A DNA stretch of 8,275 nt from Kangiella sp. (GTDB taxonomy: Bacteria; Pseudomonadota; Gammaproteobacteria; Enterobacterales; Kangiellaceae): the NCBI GenBank assembly GCA_026195755.1, contig JAPHRL010000062.1, positions 1 to 8,275 of the forward strand. Reading direction: 5' to 3'. The position numbers were made by a program, and so were the translations under genes. Below the pieces are notes generated by a model. It saw nothing but the letters and a program-made list of their open reading frames with translations, did not search any database and was not told where the DNA came from. Below, piece after piece: positions 6,663-8,275 of the stretch; the stretch's first letter is position 1; every line of letters begins with the position of its first letter.

Positions 6663-7283
6663 ATGCAAATATTAATCCTGACTTGCGCCTTTCTTTGCGG
6701 TTTTCTGATCATGACAATAGAACTGCTGGGCGGTAAGATCCTTTCGCCCTACTTTGGCGGCAGTGTTTATGTCTGGGGAAGTATAATCACCGTCTTTATG
6801 CTGGCACTTTCCATTGGCTACCTATTAGGCGGGAAACTGTCATTAAATAATCCCAACACACGTAAATATGGCATTATATTTATGCTGGCGGCTCTTACAG
6901 TTGTCCCCTTAACTATGGGGCATGTGGCTGTTTCAGAGTGGGTATTTGATGTAACCGATGATCCACGATATGGCTCACTATTAGCCTCTATTATTCTATT
7001 CCTTATCCCAACCATTATTTTGGGTATGATTGCGCCCTACTCGGTTCGATTACTGGTGAGAACCACGCACAGCAGTGGCCAAACCGCCGGTTTCTTATAT
7101 TTTGTATCCACGCTAGGCAGCGCCGGGGGAACTTTAGCGACCTCTTTCTATCTAGTATTATGGTTTAAGATTGATCATATTTTGTACGGTTCTGCGCTGA
7201 TTTTATTTACCATCGGTTTGATTGCTTTCTTCTTCCCGCAACCGCCGCTGTCCGCAACCGTCAACTCTAACTCAAAAGCCTAA
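6663..7283 (+). CDS. Membrane protein equivalent to the N-terminal half of fused MFS/spermidine synthase proteins
   Basis: The product has 206 residues with six predicted membrane segments (about 2-22, 35-57, 69-88, 103-126, 141-165 and 171-191). The N-terminal pattern, TIELLGGKILSPYFGGSVYVWGS (about 18-40) followed by a Gly-rich segment ending YLLGGKLS, is characteristic of the membrane part of fused MFS/spermidine synthase proteins. A second family-like block is GFLYFVSTLGSAGGTLAT (143-160). Positive charges in loops 57-69 and 129-137 place those loops and both termini in the cytoplasm. The frame ends with TAA at 7281-7283, just where the enzyme half would follow in a fusion. The separate enzyme gene begins 10 nt later, so the two are co-transcribed. 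The ribosome binding site is weak (AAAAGA). The role is unknown; it may transport or channel a substrate or product for the partner. Confidence 0.85.
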   Translation: MQILILTCAFLCGFLIMTIELLGGKILSPYFGGSVYVWGSIITVFMLALSIGYLLGGKLSLNNPNTRKYGIIFMLAALTVVPLTMGHVAVSEWVFDVTDDPRYGSLLASIILFLIPTIILGMIAPYSVRLLVRTTHSSGQTAGFLYFVSTLGSAGGTLATSFYLVLWFKIDHILYGSALILFTIGLIAFFFPQPPLSATVNSNSKA

Positions 7284-7293
7284 TAGGATGTTT

Positions 7294-8205
7294 ATGAAAT
7301 CACTTCTCATAAAAACGATTATCACTGCGCTGGCAGCTACTGTGGTTTTTGTCGCCACGCCCGAGCAAGCCAGAGCTGAAATCATCGAGCAAGAACGCTC
7401 ACTTTATCAGAATGTATACATGGTTGAAGAGTACGGCATGCACTGTATGCGGTTCCGCAAGAAGAATAAGAATGACCTCAGTCAGTCCTGCGTATTTCTG
7501 GATGCCCCGGAAATCTTTGTTTTTGATTATTACAAACAGGCAATGGGCGCAACTTTCTTCCTCAAGGATCCTAAGGAAATACTTATCATCGGTCTTGGTG
7601 GCGGTGTTTTAGCCAACACCTTCGGTGAAGTTTATCCCGATGCCCATATAACTTCCGTCGAGATTGATCCGGTTGTAGTCAAAATGGCGAAAAAATATTT
7701 CGACTACGACGACTCCAAACCAAATGTTGAAACTCACGTCCGCGATGGTCGCGTATTTGTAAAGCGCGCTTTAAAAGACGATAAGCGTTATGACTTTATC
7801 TTACTGGACGCCTTCAACAGCGACTATATTCCAGAGCATATGATGACCAAGGAGTATCTGGAAGAAGTTAAAGCACTGGCCAAAGACGATGGAATCATTA
7901 TGGCTAACACCTTTAGCACCAGTGATTTGTTTCATCATGAGTCAGCCACATACGCTGAAGTTTTTGGCCCCATGTACCAAATCAACTTCAAGGACAAGAA
8001 GACTAATCGCGTAATCGTGGTCAGTAAAAAGCCATTACCTGAAAAGCGTGATCTACTGAAAAAAGCGAATGAATTGAAAGGCAGGCTGCTGATTTATGGT
8101 GTAGACACATTGGCTTTATTCGACGCCATCAGTGATGAAGTTAACTGGGACACTGAGGCCAGAGTGTTGACTGACCAATATTCTCCAGCCAATTTGCTTA
8201 AATAA
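7294..8205 (+). CDS. Spermidine-synthase-like (SpeE-fold) protein with an N-terminal signal peptide
   Basis: The product has 303 residues from the ATG at 7294, chosen because AGGA (7285-7288) sits five nt upstream; the ATG at 7288 and the frame back to 7222 lack a spaced ribosome site and overlap the previous gene's end. Residues 1-28 look like a Sec signal: KSLLIK, a hydrophobic core 8-22, and ARA before a predicted cut at 28/29. The rest has the SAM-binding Rossmann fold of aminopropyltransferases: IIGLGGGVL (98-106), SVEID (121-125, E123 expected to bind ribose), RDGR (150-153) and LDAFNSDYIPEH (171-182). The C-terminal LTDQYSPANLL (292-302) resembles the end of fused family members. The usual DGxxQ and DExxYHE polyamine motifs are not visible, and the usual D(S/T)xDP loop is replaced by DAFNSDYIPEH. 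Aminopropyl transfer is therefore not assured. It follows the membrane gene in an operon. Confidence 0.85.
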   Translation: MKSLLIKTIITALAATVVFVATPEQARAEIIEQERSLYQNVYMVEEYGMHCMRFRKKNKNDLSQSCVFLDAPEIFVFDYYKQAMGATFFLKDPKEILIIGLGGGVLANTFGEVYPDAHITSVEIDPVVVKMAKKYFDYDDSKPNVETHVRDGRVFVKRALKDDKRYDFILLDAFNSDYIPEHMMTKEYLEEVKALAKDDGIIMANTFSTSDLFHHESATYAEVFGPMYQINFKDKKTNRVIVVSKKPLPEKRDLLKKANELKGRLLIYGVDTLALFDAISDEVNWDTEARVLTDQYSPANLLK

Positions 8206-8232
8206 CAAACGATATTGAGCCGTATTGAATAC

Positions 8233-8274
8233 TGTCACCCCACTGGCGGGTGTTTGACGTCACCGCCAGTGACA
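8233..8274. repeat. Short hairpin repeat with TGTCA/TGACA ends
   Basis: TGTCA (8233-8237) and TGACA (8270-8274) bracket a stem formed by CACTGGCGG (8241-8249) and CCGCCAGTG (8263-8271). TG (8251-8252) and CA (8261-8262) extend the stem past one bulged G. The left end, TGTCACCCC, resembles TGTCACTCC at the start of the repeat at 5723. It begins 28 bases after the stop of the spermidine-synthase-like gene. It may act as a transcript end or belong to the same dispersed repeat family. The window ends one base later, so a longer element cannot be excluded. Confidence 0.55.
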
Positions 8275-8275
8275 C

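Noticed and set aside
7222..7293. 24-residue N-terminal extension of the spermidine-synthase-like protein from the ATG at 7222
   Set aside because: It would overlap the membrane gene by 62 nt, has no ribosome site and would bury the signal peptide; the ATG at 7294 has AGGA at good spacing.

Overview
The window reads as chromosomal DNA from a moderately AT-rich gammaproteobacterium. The superoxide dismutase is very close to enterobacterial SodB. The gene families (DUF2157/GDYXXLXY, YjdF, GGDEF-EAL, membrane-linked spermidine-synthase-like protein) and the TGTCACTCCCGC-type intergenic hairpin repeat suit a marine gammaproteobacterium, possibly Kangiella-like. The genus is a guess from memory; there is no rRNA or other marker to test it. 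I see no tRNA, rRNA, CRISPR array, transposase or phage gene.

Layout. Positions 1-472 hold the 3' part of a NERD-domain (nuclease-related) gene on the + strand. Positions 473-981 are mostly non-coding, with one doubtful 76-codon ORF (668-898) and a stem-loop (923-959). From 5087 down to 982 a compact four-gene cluster runs on the - strand: DUF2157 membrane protein, GDYXXLXY anchored protein (ATGA overlap), YjdF/DUF2238 membrane protein (19-nt gap) and a membrane GGDEF-EAL protein (23-nt gap). It looks like one operon that ends in a c-di-GMP phosphodiesterase. Diverging from it is a small ion channel gene (5202-5648, +). The channel gene converges on sodB (5870-6451, -), and a compound hairpin repeat (5723-5844) lies between them. 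sodB diverges from a two-gene operon (6663-8205, +) whose products correspond to the membrane half and the catalytic half of 'fused MFS/spermidine synthase' proteins. A second small hairpin with the same TGTCA/TGACA ends lies at the right edge (8233-8274).

How the genes may work together. The - strand cluster would place three membrane proteins of unknown function with a c-di-GMP-degrading enzyme whose own cyclase domain has lost its signature (GSDQF). The rightmost pair is the most unusual item. The SpeE-like enzyme is not fused to its membrane partner. It begins with a convincing Sec signal peptide, has exactly two cysteines after the signal, and lacks the canonical polyamine-site motif. 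This suggests an exported, non-canonical Rossmann-fold protein rather than an ordinary cytosolic spermidine synthase.
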